DNA from: CAG-873 sp910578365
GTDB lineage: Bacteria > Bacteroidota > Bacteroidia > Bacteroidales > Muribaculaceae
NCBI GenBank assembly: GCA_951635545.1
Contig: OX620685.1
Location: 2,418,001 to 2,482,000 of the forward strand
Direction: 5' to 3'
DNA length: 64,000 bases
Below, in pieces: positions 34,140 to 43,428 of the stretch (its first letter is position 1; every line of letters begins with the position of its first letter). The notes below the pieces were generated by a model that saw only the letters and a list, made by a program, of their open reading frames with translations, made no database searches and was not told the origin of the DNA. The translations under genes were made by a program, and so were the position numbers.

Positions 34140-34855
34140 TGCCACAGCCGAATATAATAGTATTGCACGTAGCTTGTGGCTACGAGGCCCGTGCCCGACA
34201 TATCGAGTCAATGATGCAGCGCCACGGCCTTGAATTCGAGTACATGCTGCGGGGAGATATCCCGCAGGTGACACCTCAGGTGCTCGACGAGTATTTCTGC
34301 GACAGTTTCGGAGGAGCTAATGCCTATACATCGTGCAGCTATAAGCATCTGCTCGCGTGTGAACGCATTGTTGCCCAGAACTGGTCGGGTGCCGTGATTA
34401 TGGAAGACGACGCGGTGCTGTTTACGCGCTTCGGCACGCTGCTGCCCGAGGCACTGCGCCAGCTCGACACAGCCTGTCCGGGGCCTGCGATACTTTCACT
34501 TGAGGATACGCGCCTGAGGTTTGTGCCGCACAGCCGGCGCCGCAAGGGGCAGCTGGTATATCCCGGCGACCGCGACCGTCTGGCAGGCTGCTATTATATA
34601 AACCGTGCCGGCGCACAGGCAGTGCTCGACTTTGCCCGCAGCCACAAACTCGACCGGCCAATCGACACCTTTCATCGCCTGATGCTGGACAGCGGGCTGC
34701 TGAATTACTGGTGGATGCAGCCCGCCATAGCCACCCAGGGCAGTTTTACCGGTCTGTTTCCCTCGTCGTTGTCCACGCGCTACAGCCGGCTGATGACACC
34801 GCTTGTGTGGCGTCTGAAATTGGGTTACCGCAAGCTCTTATACCGGTTGCGCTGA
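34139..34855 (+). CDS. Glycosyltransferase family 25 protein
   Basis: 238 residues, LPS-biosynthesis GT25 type. The pattern includes CSYKHLLACERIVAQ (about 64-78), then GAVIMEDDAVLF with the acidic metal site (about 83-94), CYYINRAGAQAVLDF (about 149-163) and RPIDTFHRLML (about 173-183). It probably adds a galactose-like sugar to lipooligosaccharide. It is coupled with the DUF4491-like gene, and its last 31 bases overlap the convergent AlgJ-like gene. Confidence 0.88.
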   Translation: MPQPNIIVLHVACGYEARARHIESMMQRHGLEFEYMLRGDIPQVTPQVLDEYFCDSFGGANAYTSCSYKHLLACERIVAQNWSGAVIMEDDAVLFTRFGTLLPEALRQLDTACPGPAILSLEDTRLRFVPHSRRRKGQLVYPGDRDRLAGCYYINRAGAQAVLDFARSHKLDRPIDTFHRLMLDSGLLNYWWMQPAIATQGSFTGLFPSSLSTRYSRLMTPLVWRLKLGYRKLLYRLR

Positions 34856-35892
34856 TAAACCAGCCGCATGATACGGTCGGCAAAAACCGGGCGGTAATGC
34901 GTGTTGTCGTAAAGCAGGGTGTCCTGTTCGAGTGCGTTGGCAAGCGAGAAACTGTAATCGTGTACCCTTTCCGCCCCGAATACCGATTGCATCAGCTGCA
35001 AATCGGCCGGATTGAGTACCGTTTTGCGACGGTTGGGGCCTATCACCACCCGGAAATCGGTTTTGTGCTTTTTGAATATCTCCGCTATGTTTTTTACCGC
35101 ATCGGCCCGTCGGCCGGTGAGGCAGGCATCGGCCACGGAGATTTCTGCAGGCGATGCCTGCAGCGGATGCATGCTGTAGAAAGCCGCCGGGTCGGCGGCG
35201 ATTATGGAATCCCAGGCAGGAATTGACTCCTGATTGATAAGCGGGTCATATATTATAGGCTGTGGCTCGAAAATCATATTGCGCCCGTTGTTGCAGGGCT
35301 GCCCGCTGATTTGTGCCGGAATCCAGCTTTTCAGGAAATCGGCGTTTGTAGCCGCTCTGAAATAAGTGTAATGATAGCTCAGCCGCCCGGCAAGCGTGTG
35401 CTGAAGCTGCGGCGGATTCACGAAGGCAGGTCCCGCGGATTCATCGCTACCCATTATTATGGGGTCGAGGACAACGAGTGCGAAATCCAGTGGCTGGCCG
35501 AGTTCGTCGAGATACTTTATTTTGGCGGCCATAGACGGCAGACTCTCCGATGACGAATCAAAGTGGTATGCCTTGGCGCGGCCGCTTGAGTCAGCCAGTT
35601 GCTGCCACGTTTCGGCATCGTAGTAGCACGATATCGACGAGCCGAATATGAAAGCGTTGTAGCTGTGATCCTGAGCCACGCGGTCGTGGAAATTAGCGAA
35701 TGTAACCAGCCCTTTGTTCATGCCTATGCGTGCCGGATTTTCTGTAGGGTCGGGCAGATAACAGTCGTAGTGCCGCAATACCTTGTATGGGTCGGTGCAG
35801 ATATACCATAGCAGGGCAACCAGTACCGGCGGACTTGCCACCAGCACCGTGCGCTGCATGAATCTGATTATCGAACGGGCCGTTGTATTCAT
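34825..35892 (-). CDS. AlgJ/DltD-like partner of MBOAT acyltransferase
   Basis: 355 residues from ATG 35892; the longer frame to 35982 would run into the MBOAT gene. One N-terminal membrane anchor (about 12-32, VASPPVLVALLWYIC) and an extracytoplasmic SGNH-like body: FIFGSSISCYYDAETW (GSS, candidate Ser nucleophile, about 80-95) and late DNTHYRPVFADRIM (D/H pair, about 330). Proteins of this type work with an MBOAT to O-acylate exported glycans. The ATGA overlap with the MBOAT gene fits that role. Confidence 0.75.
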   Translation of the reverse strand: MNTTARSIIRFMQRTVLVASPPVLVALLWYICTDPYKVLRHYDCYLPDPTENPARIGMNKGLVTFANFHDRVAQDHSYNAFIFGSSISCYYDAETWQQLADSSGRAKAYHFDSSSESLPSMAAKIKYLDELGQPLDFALVVLDPIIMGSDESAGPAFVNPPQLQHTLAGRLSYHYTYFRAATNADFLKSWIPAQISGQPCNNGRNMIFEPQPIIYDPLINQESIPAWDSIIAADPAAFYSMHPLQASPAEISVADACLTGRRADAVKNIAEIFKKHKTDFRVVIGPNRRKTVLNPADLQLMQSVFGAERVHDYSFSLANALEQDTLLYDNTHYRPVFADRIMRLVYQRNRYKSLR

Positions 35893-37400
35893 CAGAACTG
35901 AAAATAAATGAAAGTCATTTCCACCGGCTCGCTGATTATTATGCACCCTATGCACAGCCAGTAATAGGCTATACGCGCCCATGGGCTACTGCCGAACCGT
36001 TCAAGCGGGTAATCCATTGCGCGGCACTTCCATTCGGTAACCATAACCACGGCCGCAGGCAGCATCCACCATATTTTAAGCAGATACAGCCAGTTGCGGA
36101 ATCCTATAAATGCTATGGCGATAATGGCTGCCACTGCCAGCCCGGCTACCGTCGGCCGCAGCCAGCCTTTTCGGCAGATAAATGTGGCGATAAGCCACAG
36201 CACGCCGAAAACAAGCAGATAAACCCATATTCCCGAGAAACCGGTGGCGAGCTGGCTCCATTCCGAACAGCGGAAAAGATAGAACCCGAATGCCACAGTA
36301 CCGAAAGTCAGTATTATTGAGGGTAAATCGCGTGCTGTGGTCGAGCCTGACGGACGCCGCATGTGCAGCAATGTTTTAGCCGCCACGTACACTGCGGCCC
36401 AGTATATGCCCCAGATTATAAAGTTCCAGGCGGCTCCGTGCCATATTCCCGACACCACGAACACCAGCACAGTGTTCCACATGGCGCGGGTATGACCGCG
36501 CCGGTTGCCTCCCAGGGGTATGTACAGGTAATCTCTGAACCACAGCATCAGCGATATATGCCATCGCTGCCAGAATTCAAGTATGTTGCGCGAGAAATAC
36601 GGAAAACGGAAATTGGCCATCAGCTCTATGCCGAGCAGACGCGATACTCCGCGGGCTATCTCGCTGTACGCCGAGAAATCGCAATAGATTTCTATCGAGA
36701 ACACAATGCCGCCCAACAGAACCAATATCGGATTTCCGGGTATCTGGGCGTAAATACGGTCGGAATACAAGGCGAGCATGTCGGCCACGCACAATTTCTT
36801 CATCAGTCCGAATAGTATCAGCCGTAGCCCCGAGGAGGCCATGGCTCGGTTCCATTGCCTTGCATGCGCAATCTGTGGCAACAGTTGCGATGCCCGTTCG
36901 ATAGGACCGGCCACCAACTGCGGAAAATAGGCTATGAAGGTGGCAAATGTAACAGGATTCGTACACACGGCCGCACGGCCTTTGTACACATCGACTGAAT
37001 ACGCTATCGCCTGGAAAGTATAGAACGAGATACCCACCGGCAGCAGTACGTCAATTGTGAACCAGTCGAGATTCCATCCGAATACACTCAGCAGCCGCTG
37101 CAGATTTTCCGAGAAGAAATTCAGGTATTTGAATATTATCAGTATGCCTATGTTGAATACTATGTTCAGAGCTGTAAGCAGTCGCCCGTACCTTCGGGCT
37201 GCAAACAGTCCGGTGAGGTATGTAGTGGTTGTGGTGAGGATTATCAGTCCCAGAAAACGCCAGTCCCACCATCCGTAAAAGAAATAGCTTGCCGCCAGCA
37301 GAAGCATGTTTTGGGTCTTGACCCGGCTGCGTAACATCAGCCAGTAAAGCACAAACACCGTAAGCATGAATATGGCGAAAAGTATTTCGGTAAACTGCAT
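35892..37400 (-). CDS. MBOAT-family membrane O-acyltransferase (AlgI-like)
   Basis: 502 residues and many membrane segments. Hallmarks are YTFQAIAYSVDVYKG (about 107-121), YFPQLVAGPIERA (about 138-150), RWHISLMLWFRDYLYIPLGG (about 291-310) and the catalytic His region VSGIWHGAAWNFIIWG (about 327-342). It acylates (usually acetylates) a polysaccharide using donor from the cytoplasm together with the AlgJ-like protein downstream. It starts two bases after recQ ends. Confidence 0.93.
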   Translation of the reverse strand: MQFTEILFAIFMLTVFVLYWLMLRSRVKTQNMLLLAASYFFYGWWDWRFLGLIILTTTTTYLTGLFAARRYGRLLTALNIVFNIGILIIFKYLNFFSENLQRLLSVFGWNLDWFTIDVLLPVGISFYTFQAIAYSVDVYKGRAAVCTNPVTFATFIAYFPQLVAGPIERASQLLPQIAHARQWNRAMASSGLRLILFGLMKKLCVADMLALYSDRIYAQIPGNPILVLLGGIVFSIEIYCDFSAYSEIARGVSRLLGIELMANFRFPYFSRNILEFWQRWHISLMLWFRDYLYIPLGGNRRGHTRAMWNTVLVFVVSGIWHGAAWNFIIWGIYWAAVYVAAKTLLHMRRPSGSTTARDLPSIILTFGTVAFGFYLFRCSEWSQLATGFSGIWVYLLVFGVLWLIATFICRKGWLRPTVAGLAVAAIIAIAFIGFRNWLYLLKIWWMLPAAVVMVTEWKCRAMDYPLERFGSSPWARIAYYWLCIGCIIISEPVEMTFIYFQF

Positions 37401-37402
37401 TG

Positions 37403-39535
37403 TCAGTGGTTTTGGGTGCGCGCCGCCGCGTGTCGTTGCTGGTAGTTATATATGGCCATTGCCACTCCTGCAAGGGGGCGGAGTCGTTCAGACAGATGGT
37501 CTGAGTAGTTATCGGGATACCGGCGTCGGATGTCCAGGATGTCTTCGTACTGCTTGCGAGTGAGCAGGGTGCCGAACTGGGTAATCATGTCTTCGCTTAT
37601 CAGTTTGGCTATATGGGTGTAGACAGTGCTTTCCGACAATCCGCGTTCTCGGGCTATCTCCGGCACGGGCAGGCCGCTGTTGTACAGTATCAGAGTCTGC
37701 TTCATGCTGCTGCCCTGTGGCAGAGTCGCCGTCATGCCCTCGAACTTGCGTATTGCCTGAATGAAGCGGCTGCCGAAGCGCACAAGCTTGCGTTCGCCCA
37801 CACCGCTTATATCGGCCATTTCCTCTAAGGTCTTCGGGCGGCGGTGAGCCATATCCTGCAGGGTGGCGTCGCTGAATACCATGTAAGGCGCTATGCCGTC
37901 TTTCTGCGAAATGGCCATACGTATGGTTTTGAGTTGCTCGAATAGTTCTTCTTCGGGTGACAGCGCCGGCACGTCGAGGTCCGGAATTCTGCCGCGGCGT
38001 TTTTTTTCGTCTTTAGTCTGTTCGGGCGCGTAGCGTGCCAGTTCGATGCGTGCGCGGCCATACACCACATCCATGCCGAATGGGGTGGGGTGCAGGTGGT
38101 TACTTTCGTCGTAGGCAATCTCGAACAGTCCCAGCTGCACCATCTGCGACAGGTAGTGGTTCCATTGGGCCACATTCAGGTCGCGTCCGGCTCCGAATGT
38201 TTTTATGCGGTCGAAACCCAGTCGCCTGATATCGGACTTGAGTGAGCCGCGCAGAATGTCGTTGAGCATATACATGCCGGCTTTTCCACCCACGCGTATC
38301 GATGCGCTCAGGGCCATTTGAGCCAGAGTGGTGCCATCGAAACGGTGTGGCGGATTGAGGCAGATGTCGCAGTTGCCGCAGTCGTGAGCGGCTGTTTCGC
38401 CGAAGTAACTCAGCAGTATGCGGCGGCGGCATACTCCGGCCTGGGCGAATTTGAGCATCTGCTGCAGTTTTTCGTTGCTTACACTGCTGCGGCCCGACTC
38501 CTCGGCGAAGTTACGCAGAGTAATCATATCGGCCATGGAGTAGAACATCAGAGCATGGGCCGGCAGGCCGTCGCGTCCGGCACGACCTATTTCCTGGTAG
38601 TAGCTTTCGATGTTGGATGGCAGATTGTTGTGTACCACATAGCGTATGTTGCTCTTGTCGATGCCCATGCCGAATGCTATTGTGGCGCACACCACCTGCA
38701 CGGTGCCGTTTATGAAGGCCTTTTGCGCAGCGGAGCGTTCGGCGGTATTCATGCCGGCGTGGTAGCATACGGCACGGAAACCGAGTGCGTTGATGCGTTC
38801 GGTCATTTCCTCGGCGCTTTTGCGGCTGAGGCAGTAAATTATGCCGGAGTCGTTCGGATGCTTGCGTATAAGCGAGGCGATCACACGCATTTTGTTTTTC
38901 AATCCGGGGTTGTTTACCACTTGCAGCGAAATGTTGGGGCGGTCGAACGAGCCAATCCATGTAAAGGGTGCGGCCAGATTCAGATTCGCGGCTATGTCGC
39001 CGCGGCACAGGCGGTCGGCGGTGGCGGTGAGAGCCATTATCGGCACGTGCGGATATTTCTGTTTTATTCGTGCCAGGTCTGTGTATACGGGCCGGAAATC
39101 GTGGCCCCACTGCGATATGCAGTGTGCCTCGTCGATGGCGAACAGGTTTACCGGTATGGAATCCGACCAGCGGTCAATTTCCAGGAGCAGCCTTTCAGGC
39201 GATATGTACAGCAGTTTAATGTGGCCCTCGAACAGGGCCTCCATCACCGCGCGGTTGTCTGATTCGTTGTGGCCGGAGTGTACAGCCGCCGCCGGTATGC
39301 CGTTGGCCTGCAGGGCGGCTGTCTGGTCGTCCATCAGAGCTATCAGGGGCGACACTACTACGGTGAAGCCGTCACGCGCCAGGGCAGGTATCTGAAAACA
39401 CAGCGATTTGCCTCCACCGGTAGGCATCAGCACCAGCGAGTCGCGCCCCTGCATGGCCGCGTCGATAATTTCAGCCTGGCCAGGACGGAACGAGTCGTAG
39501 CCATAGAATTTCTTTAGAATTTCTTTTGGCGTCAT
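37403..39535 (-). CDS. recQ: ATP-dependent DNA helicase RecQ
   Basis: 710 residues. Superfamily 2 motifs: PTGGGKSLCFQIPAL (motif I), FAIDEAHCISQWGHDFRP (II, DEAH, with the RecQ aromatic loop), ALTATAD (III), and QEIGRAGRDGLPA (VI). The zinc site follows (CRRRILLSYFGE then CGNCDIC, about 375-400), with an RQC winged helix and an HRDC domain (about 520-590). A C-terminal extension of about 100 residues includes a helix-turn-helix-like LPVPEIARERGLSESTVY. It unwinds recombination and replication intermediates. It overlaps the protease gene upstream by four bases. Confidence 0.95.
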   Translation of the reverse strand: MTPKEILKKFYGYDSFRPGQAEIIDAAMQGRDSLVLMPTGGGKSLCFQIPALARDGFTVVVSPLIALMDDQTAALQANGIPAAAVHSGHNESDNRAVMEALFEGHIKLLYISPERLLLEIDRWSDSIPVNLFAIDEAHCISQWGHDFRPVYTDLARIKQKYPHVPIMALTATADRLCRGDIAANLNLAAPFTWIGSFDRPNISLQVVNNPGLKNKMRVIASLIRKHPNDSGIIYCLSRKSAEEMTERINALGFRAVCYHAGMNTAERSAAQKAFINGTVQVVCATIAFGMGIDKSNIRYVVHNNLPSNIESYYQEIGRAGRDGLPAHALMFYSMADMITLRNFAEESGRSSVSNEKLQQMLKFAQAGVCRRRILLSYFGETAAHDCGNCDICLNPPHRFDGTTLAQMALSASIRVGGKAGMYMLNDILRGSLKSDIRRLGFDRIKTFGAGRDLNVAQWNHYLSQMVQLGLFEIAYDESNHLHPTPFGMDVVYGRARIELARYAPEQTKDEKKRRGRIPDLDVPALSPEEELFEQLKTIRMAISQKDGIAPYMVFSDATLQDMAHRRPKTLEEMADISGVGERKLVRFGSRFIQAIRKFEGMTATLPQGSSMKQTLILYNSGLPVPEIARERGLSESTVYTHIAKLISEDMITQFGTLLTRKQYEDILDIRRRYPDNYSDHLSERLRPLAGVAMAIYNYQQRHAAARTQNH

Positions 39536-41139
39536 TTCGTGTTGCCCAGCAGCCGGTTATAACGTTTAGGGTCGTTGATGGCCTCGTATGCGGCCTTGAA
39601 TATAGGATCGAACATGTTTGTGGCGCGAGAGAAAGAGCCGCGTTCGAACAAGTCGCGCGAAATAAGGCCCTTGACGATTGCGGTTACATAGGGTTTGGAG
39701 CGCTCCCACTGCTCGCTGTTGAATTCAGTGCTGTCGGCGGTGGTGCGTGCCACAAGGTCGGAGAGCATCCGGTCGGTTACATTGAAGTCGCGGTAGAACC
39801 TGTCCTCGTCGGGGTACAGTTTCTTCAGCTGCTTGCGGTTGGTGTCCACGTAGTTGAGTACGTAGCTGTTGAGCGAGCCTTTGCCCAGCATGGCGCGGTA
39901 GTAGGGTGTGAAGTAGGTGGTGTCGACCGGCACGAAAATATCGGGTAGAATACCGCCTCCGCCGTATACGGTGCGGTGGTTGCGCAGTGTCCGGTACTGC
40001 AGGCTGTCGATTAGCTTTATCGAGTCGGCGCTCCACAGTTCGCCCGAGTTGAGCCGGTTGAGCATGTCGAGTTCATATTCCTCGCTGTGGCCTTTGGCAT
40101 AGTGCTTCTGAATGCAGCGGCCCGAGGGGGTATAGTACCGGGCGGTGGTAAGGCGTATCATCGAGCCGTCGGGGAATGGGAACGGACGCTGCACCAGACC
40201 TTTGCCGAAGGTGCGTCGGCCCACAACCAGACCGCGGTCGTTGTCCTGCATGGCGCCCGAGAATATTTCGGATGCCGAAGCCGAGAACTGGTTCACCATC
40301 ACCACAACCGGAATGTCGAGGTACTTGCCGTCGGTGTCGAGGTTAAAGTGCTGCGGGGCGCTGTTTCGTCCGGCAGTGTACACCACCGGGTCGCCTGCGT
40401 GCAGAAAGTCAGCAGCCATTTGGCAAGCGGCTCCCAGATAGCCTCCGCCGTTGTCCTGCAGGTCGATAATCAGCTGCTTCATGCCTTTTTTGGCAAGTTT
40501 GGCGGCAGCCTGGCGCACTTCGGTGGGAGTTTCCTCGGCAAAGCGGCTCACGGCAATGTAGCCGGTCTTGTCGTCGACCATATATGCCTCGTTGACGCTG
40601 TACAGGGGTATGTCGTCGCGGGTCACCACAAACTCAAGCAGCTCGGGGTTGTTGCCTCGCATTACCATCAGGCGTACTTTCGAGCCTTTTTCGCCGCGCA
40701 GGGTCTTCAGAATCTTTGAATTCGGCAGCTTGCGTCCGGCCAGCAGTGTATCGTTGGCGCTGATAATCTTGTCGCCGGGTTTTATGCCCACTTTCTCGCT
40801 TGGGCCGCCGCCGGTGGTCTGAATCACGTACACGGTGTCGGTGCTCATGTTGAACTGTATGCCGATACCCGAGAACTTGCCTTCGAGTGGCTGTGTGAGC
40901 TCGGTGGTTTCCTCCGGGTTGGAGTACGACGAGTGTGGGTCGAGAGTTTTCAGCATCGCCACAATCGCCTCCTGCACAACGGAATCGGCATCAACATCCT
41001 CCACATAATAATTTTCGATAATCTGCTCGGCCATACGCAGTTTGTTGTTGGGCGAAAATTGCATCTGCTGGCCGCATATCTTGGTGGCCAGTGGCAGCAT
41101 AACTGCCGCGGCCATGATAGTCAGTATTAATTTTTTCAT
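39532..41139 (-). CDS. S41-family C-terminal processing peptidase (CtpA-like)
   Basis: 535 residues from ATG 41139, chosen because it begins with a signal peptide (KKLILTIMAAAVMLPLATK); the longer frame to 41298 has no such start. A PDZ domain lies at about 95-175 (GIGIQFNMS, then GIKPGDKIISAND) and the tail-specific protease core at about 200-380. The catalytic Ser is in FSASASEIFSGAM (about 313) and Lys in RTFGKGLVQ (about 338). It degrades periplasmic proteins by their C-termini. First gene of a run with recQ, MBOAT and AlgJ-like. Confidence 0.9.
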   Translation of the reverse strand: MKKLILTIMAAAVMLPLATKICGQQMQFSPNNKLRMAEQIIENYYVEDVDADSVVQEAIVAMLKTLDPHSSYSNPEETTELTQPLEGKFSGIGIQFNMSTDTVYVIQTTGGGPSEKVGIKPGDKIISANDTLLAGRKLPNSKILKTLRGEKGSKVRLMVMRGNNPELLEFVVTRDDIPLYSVNEAYMVDDKTGYIAVSRFAEETPTEVRQAAAKLAKKGMKQLIIDLQDNGGGYLGAACQMAADFLHAGDPVVYTAGRNSAPQHFNLDTDGKYLDIPVVVMVNQFSASASEIFSGAMQDNDRGLVVGRRTFGKGLVQRPFPFPDGSMIRLTTARYYTPSGRCIQKHYAKGHSEEYELDMLNRLNSGELWSADSIKLIDSLQYRTLRNHRTVYGGGGILPDIFVPVDTTYFTPYYRAMLGKGSLNSYVLNYVDTNRKQLKKLYPDEDRFYRDFNVTDRMLSDLVARTTADSTEFNSEQWERSKPYVTAIVKGLISRDLFERGSFSRATNMFDPIFKAAYEAINDPKRYNRLLGNTK

Positions 41140-41169
41140 CAGGTGTGTATTTATTATGTGCAAATTTAG

Positions 41170-41177
41170 TATTTTTG
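41170..41177 (+). promoter_or_regulatory. Promoter box for rfbC
   Basis: TATTTTTG, the Bacteroidota -7 box, 53 bases before the rfbC ATG, in the divergent intergenic region with the S41 peptidase gene. Confidence 0.45.
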
Positions 41178-41230
41178 CAGAGAAAAAGCGAATATGCTTA
41201 TTAAAAATTAACAATTCAGCCGGAGAAGGT

Positions 41231-41785
41231 ATGACTGACTTTATTAAAACACCTATCGAGGGTGTATGGATTATCGAGCCGCAGAGATTCGGCGACAAGC
41301 GTGGTTATTTCTGCGAAACCTACCGCCGCTGCGATTTTGAAGCTATAGTCGGAGAGGTGGATTTTGTGCAGGAAAACGAGTCGTTCTCGTCCGGGCGCGT
41401 TATCCGCGGGCTACACATGCAGCGCGGCCAAGCGGCGCAGGCCAAGCTTGTGCGAGTGTCGCAGGGCCGGGTGCTCGATGTGGCCGTGGACATGCGGCCT
41501 GGCTCGGCTACCTTCGGGCAGCACGTGGCGGTTGAACTCGATGCCGAAAGCGGGCGTCAGCTGTTTGTGCCGCGCGGTTTTGCCCACGGCTTTGCGGTAC
41601 TGAGCGACTTTGCGCAGTTTCAGTACAAGGTCGATAACTATTATGCTCCGGAGGCCGAGCTTTGTCTGCGTTTCGACGACCCCGTTGTGGCCGTCGAGTG
41701 GCCATTCGATACCTCAGAGGCCATACTGTCGCCCAAAGACCTCAGCGGCTTAAGTTTCAATGAATTTTGCGAGAAACTGAAATAA
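41231..41785 (+). CDS. rfbC: dTDP-4-dehydrorhamnose 3,5-epimerase
   Basis: 184 residues from ATG 41231 (MTDFIKTPIEGVWIIEP); a longer frame from 41042 overlaps the divergent gene and lacks family similarity. Cupin fold with RFGDKRGYFCETYR, FVQENESFS, the catalytic-His segment VIRGLHMQ and FVPRGFAHGFAVLSD. It converts dTDP-4-keto-6-deoxyglucose to dTDP-4-keto-rhamnose for surface glycan synthesis. rfbA, B and D are not adjacent. Confidence 0.93.
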   Translation: MTDFIKTPIEGVWIIEPQRFGDKRGYFCETYRRCDFEAIVGEVDFVQENESFSSGRVIRGLHMQRGQAAQAKLVRVSQGRVLDVAVDMRPGSATFGQHVAVELDAESGRQLFVPRGFAHGFAVLSDFAQFQYKVDNYYAPEAELCLRFDDPVVAVEWPFDTSEAILSPKDLSGLSFNEFCEKLK

Positions 41786-41884
41786 CTCGCCGCTTATTAC
41801 CATAGCACTATAGCTCACCATAGAGCCTACTGATTTTTTTTCTGATTGCTATGGCTTTGAAAATAAACATTGTGAGTTCTCTTA

Positions 41885-42523
41885 ATGAGTAAACCGCATG
41901 CGAAATTATACGAAATGAAAACATTCACATTATACGGCGGCGGAGTCGACAGCCGCATCATGGAGCAGGCTGTGGCGCTGCTGCGCGAGGGTGGGGTGGT
42001 GATATATCCTACCGACACACTCTACGCCATGGGTTGCGACGCACTCAATCCAAAGGCCGTGGAAAAACTATGCCGGCTCAAAGGCATAAACCCCGACAAA
42101 CAGATGCTGTCGGTGGTATGCAGCGACTTCTCGCAGGCAGCAGAATATGCACGCATCGACAACCGCGCTTTCAGAATTATGAAGGAATATCTGCCCGGGC
42201 CGTTCACATTTGTGTTACCGGCGGCACATACGTTGCCGCGGCAGTTCAAGGGGCGCAAGACTGTAGGCGTGCGTATTCCCGATAATGCCATAGCCCGCGC
42301 GCTGGCCGAGGTTCTGGGCAATCCGGTGATGTCGTCGTCGGTGGCTCCGCACGACCCCGACGACATAGTGTCGCCGGCTGCGCTTGCAATCGACTATGAA
42401 CACCAGGCCGATGCCCTGATTGACGGTGGCGAAGGCCTTGACACCCCCTCTACAGTGGTAGACCTTACAGATTCGTCGAACCCCGAAGTTCTGCGTCGGG
42501 GGGCAGGTGAGTTCGAAGAATAA
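41885..42523 (+). CDS. L-threonylcarbamoyladenylate synthase family protein (Sua5/YciO/YrdC)
   Basis: 212 residues, or 202 from ATG 41915 (MKTFTLYGGG), which may be the true start. YrdC fold: GGVVIYPTDTLYAMGCDA, KPKAVEKLCRLKG-type region, then PGPFTFVLPA, VGVRIPDN and the end ADALIDGGEGLDTPSTVVDLT. The family makes threonylcarbamoyl-AMP for t6A37 in tRNA; the short form resembles YciO more than TsaC/Sua5, so the exact role is less certain. It overlaps the next gene by one base. Confidence 0.87.
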   Translation: MSKPHAKLYEMKTFTLYGGGVDSRIMEQAVALLREGGVVIYPTDTLYAMGCDALNPKAVEKLCRLKGINPDKQMLSVVCSDFSQAAEYARIDNRAFRIMKEYLPGPFTFVLPAAHTLPRQFKGRKTVGVRIPDNAIARALAEVLGNPVMSSSVAPHDPDDIVSPAALAIDYEHQADALIDGGEGLDTPSTVVDLTDSSNPEVLRRGAGEFEE

Positions 42524-43428
42524 TGGAACTGCAACAGATTACTATCGAAGAACTGTATAGCGAATTTCCGCAGTCGGTGACACCATACGGCAGCGAGGCC
42601 TTCAACAGGCTCAATGCTGCCAAAGCCGACTCTTTGGCCGCATATATACTCCGCGACAGCAAAGGCAAAGCCCGCCTTGGAGTACTTGCCGGAGAGCGCG
42701 ACGGCTCCATGCGGCTGCCTTTTTCGGCTCCGTTCGGCGAGGTGCTGTACCGCAGGCCCCAGACACTGGAAACGTGTATGGACCTGGCGCATGCACTCAA
42801 AAACACTATCCCCGCAGGCATGCAGCTGACCCTTGCGCCGGATTTCTACGACCCGCTGATGCTGCCCAGACTTAAAGGAGCGCTTGGCATTGTTGCCACC
42901 GAAATGTATCACGACTACAACTACAGCTACCCTCTGACCCGCTACAGCGACTTTGTGGCAGGGCTTGCCCCCGCAGCCCGAAACCATTACAACCGCGCTT
43001 GCCGTGCCGGTTTCAGCTTCACTGCCGATGCCGCTCCGGCGAGAGTCTACGAGGTGATACGCCGCAACCGTGCATGGCGCGGCTATCCTCTGGCTATGAG
43101 TTTCGATGCCTTGTGCGAAACTGCCGCGGTGGCAGGCATCGACTGGCATCTGCTGTCGCTTGGCGATGCCGATGTCGCCTCGGCTGTGGTGTACAGGCTT
43201 AACCGGCATGTGGCACAGGTGATTTACTGGGGCGATGTTGAGGGCTATGGAGGTGAGCGCCCCATGAACCTGCTGGCCCGGCGCGTGGCCGACCATTACA
43301 GGGCCCTCGGGTTCGAAACACTCGACATAGGGCCCAGCTCCGTCCGCGGTGTTCCGGACACAGGCCTGTGTACATTCAAGGAAAGCCTCGGCTGCGACTT
43401 AACATTCAAACCCACATTCATATGGTAA
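42523..43428 (+). CDS. GNAT/FemAB-like acyltransferase
   Basis: 301 residues. The C-terminal half (about 160-300) resembles a GNAT fold used by FemAB-like proteins: HLLSLGDADVASAVVYRLNRHVAQVIYWGDV and MNLLARRVADHYRALGFETLDIG. The N-terminal half is not recognised. It may N- or O-acylate a small molecule or a cell-envelope precursor; the substrate is unknown. It is coupled by overlap with the YrdC-family gene before it and the acyltransferase after it. Confidence 0.7.
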   Translation: MELQQITIEELYSEFPQSVTPYGSEAFNRLNAAKADSLAAYILRDSKGKARLGVLAGERDGSMRLPFSAPFGEVLYRRPQTLETCMDLAHALKNTIPAGMQLTLAPDFYDPLMLPRLKGALGIVATEMYHDYNYSYPLTRYSDFVAGLAPAARNHYNRACRAGFSFTADAAPARVYEVIRRNRAWRGYPLAMSFDALCETAAVAGIDWHLLSLGDADVASAVVYRLNRHVAQVIYWGDVEGYGGERPMNLLARRVADHYRALGFETLDIGPSSVRGVPDTGLCTFKESLGCDLTFKPTFIW

